From Phycisphaerales bacterium (GTDB lineage: Bacteria > Planctomycetota > Phycisphaerae > Sedimentisphaerales > Anaerobacaceae): a stretch of 5,489 nucleotides of DNA. The DNA is taken from NCBI GenBank assembly GCA_003533825.1, contig DQCG01000716.1, positions 1 through 5,489 on the forward strand. The letters are read 5' to 3'. Shown in pieces: positions 4,429-5,489 of the stretch (position 1 is the stretch's first letter; each line of letters starts with the position of its first letter). The translations under genes were made by a program, and so were the position numbers. Under the pieces are notes generated by a model. It saw only the letters and a list, made by a program, of their open reading frames with translations, had not been told where the DNA came from and did no database searches.

Positions 4429-5489
4429 ATGACCGATTACTCAATAAGTCCGTCAGGTGAAAAGTTTGCAATCCCTGAAGAAAACGAGCATGCTGCGGAG
4501 TTCCAGCGCGTTGAGTCACTGGTCGAAGCGGCACGTAACGAAGGCAAGGAAATCGTTGTCGTTATGGGTGTGGGCTTTGTCGGTGCCGTAATGGCGGCGA
4601 TTGTTGCCGATACTGTCGATAAAGAAAGCGGCCGGCCCGGCAAGTTCGTTATCGGTTGCCAGCGGCCGAGCGTCCGGAGCTACTGGAAGATACCGCTGCT
4701 GAATCGGGGCGTATCGCCGGTAAAGGCCGAGGACCCTGAAGTCGATCCGATGATTGCCCGCTGCGTGCTCGATAAAAAGACGCTGATAGCCACCTATAAC
4801 AGCGACTGCCTCAAGCTGGCGGATTGCGTGGTCGTGGACGTTCAGTGCGATTATACGAAACAAGACCTCGGCAACATGCGAACGGGCAAAGCGGAGATGG
4901 CTGCCCTGGAAGCGACAATCAAAACCATCGGCGATAAAGTACCGCCGGATTGCCTGACGTTGATTGAGACGACGGTAGCGCCGGGAACGACGGAATTCGT
5001 AGCCTGGCCGATTATGAAGAAGGCCTTTGCAGCTCGCGGCATAGAGACCGCGCCGCTGCTGGCCCACAGTTTCGAGCGGGTAATGCCCGGCAGGCATTAT
5101 GTCTCATCCATCCGCGATTTCTGGCGGGTCTGCTCAGGCTGTAACAGCCAGGCCAGGGGCCGCGTCGAGAAATTTCTGCGAGAGGTGCTTAACACGGAAG
5201 ATTTCCCGCTCACTGTAATGGATCGTCCGATCGAGTCCGAGACGACCAAAATCGTAGAGAATTCTTACCGCGCTACGACCCTGGCTTTCCTCGACGAGTG
5301 GAGCCTGTTCGCGGAGCGCAACGGCGTGGACCTGATTAAGGTTGTCAACGCCATCAAGGTTCGCCCCACACACAGCAATATGATCTTCCCGGGCCCGGGC
5401 ATTGGCGGATATTGTCTGCCGAAGGACGGCGGCCTCGGTTACTGGGCTTATAAACATATCCTCGGCTTCGACGACGACATATTCAAGAT
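4429..5489 (+). CDS. UDP-sugar/nucleotide-sugar dehydrogenase, 3' end cut by window
   Basis: 353 codons are visible, open at the right edge. The ATG follows AAAGGA by 8 bases and is the first Met after an in-frame stop at 4399. The enzyme family oxidises a nucleotide sugar twice at C6 to the uronate. Visible marks: GVGFVG at 47-52 (Rossmann fold, after an unusual 40-residue N-terminal extension); E-T-T-V-A-P-G-T-T at 180-188; E-R-V-M-P-G at 216-221, closer to UDP-ManNAc/GlcNAc dehydrogenases than to UDP-glucose ones; E-T-T-K-I-V-E-N at 271-278 with Lys274 and Asn278; and GPGIGGYCLPKD at 322-333 with the nucleophile Cys329. Most of the C-terminal nucleotide-sugar-binding domain lies beyond the window. 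Oddities: the acidic residue normally ending the second strand is replaced (VIGCQRPS, 74-81), and the usual Thr-Pro of V-x-T-P is replaced by V-D-V-Q-C-D-Y (136-142). The substrate is unassigned; a role in surface polysaccharide synthesis is inferred from the family. Confidence 0.88.
   Translation, partial: MTDYSISPSGEKFAIPEENEHAAEFQRVESLVEAARNEGKEIVVVMGVGFVGAVMAAIVADTVDKESGRPGKFVIGCQRPSVRSYWKIPLLNRGVSPVKAEDPEVDPMIARCVLDKKTLIATYNSDCLKLADCVVVDVQCDYTKQDLGNMRTGKAEMAALEATIKTIGDKVPPDCLTLIETTVAPGTTEFVAWPIMKKAFAARGIETAPLLAHSFERVMPGRHYVSSIRDFWRVCSGCNSQARGRVEKFLREVLNTEDFPLTVMDRPIESETTKIVENSYRATTLAFLDEWSLFAERNGVDLIKVVNAIKVRPTHSNMIFPGPGIGGYCLPKDGGLGYWAYKHILGFDDDIFK

Noticed and set aside
4516..5097. Minus-strand frame of 193 codons
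   Set aside because: It is antisense to the dehydrogenase, which shows its full catalytic motif set on the plus strand.

Overview
The window looks like part of a Planctomycetota chromosome, most likely a Phycisphaerae/Sedimentisphaerales-type polysaccharide degrader. The main reason is the large secreted protein at 1840-4098. It joins an Fn3-like module, beta-sandwich modules, a LamG jelly-roll and dockerin-like Ca-binding hands of the form D-x-N-x-D-x-x-[VI]-[DN]-x-x-D...NWLE, an architecture very common in that class. This is inferred from protein style only; no rRNA or marker gene is present. Good Shine-Dalgarno sites precede the genes, and two promoters share a TTGAA(A/T)-N17-TACAAT layout.

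Layout from left to right. 1-156 has no gene. A small predicted lipoprotein of unknown function runs leftward (157-567) from an AT-rich promoter region. Next comes a 645-bp gene-free stretch (568-1212) that is not empty. It holds a long inverted repeat (688-756), a GC-rich block that can fold into a four-way junction and carries a strand resembling group II intron domain V (779-874), a strong promoter (1053-1081) and a hairpin that may be a dispersed repeat (1127-1159). This leads into a TTG-started, membrane-anchored 3D-domain protein (1213-1830, +). Its stop lies 9 bp from the stop of the convergent 752-residue secreted LamG/dockerin-like protein (1840-4098, -). A 330-bp divergent intergenic region (4099-4428) then holds promoters for both neighbours. 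The window ends inside a nucleotide-sugar dehydrogenase (4429 onward, +) that has lost the usual NAD-binding acidic residue and the Thr-Pro motif.

Functionally, three of the four genes act at or for the cell surface: a lipoprotein, a probable cell-wall-acting 3D protein and a secreted carbohydrate-binding-type protein. The fourth makes an acidic nucleotide sugar, probably for surface polysaccharide. They are not one operon, because their directions alternate - + - +. The best candidate for something undescribed is the structured, non-coding 688-874 segment. It may be a decayed group II intron or a novel RNA; the sequence alone cannot decide.
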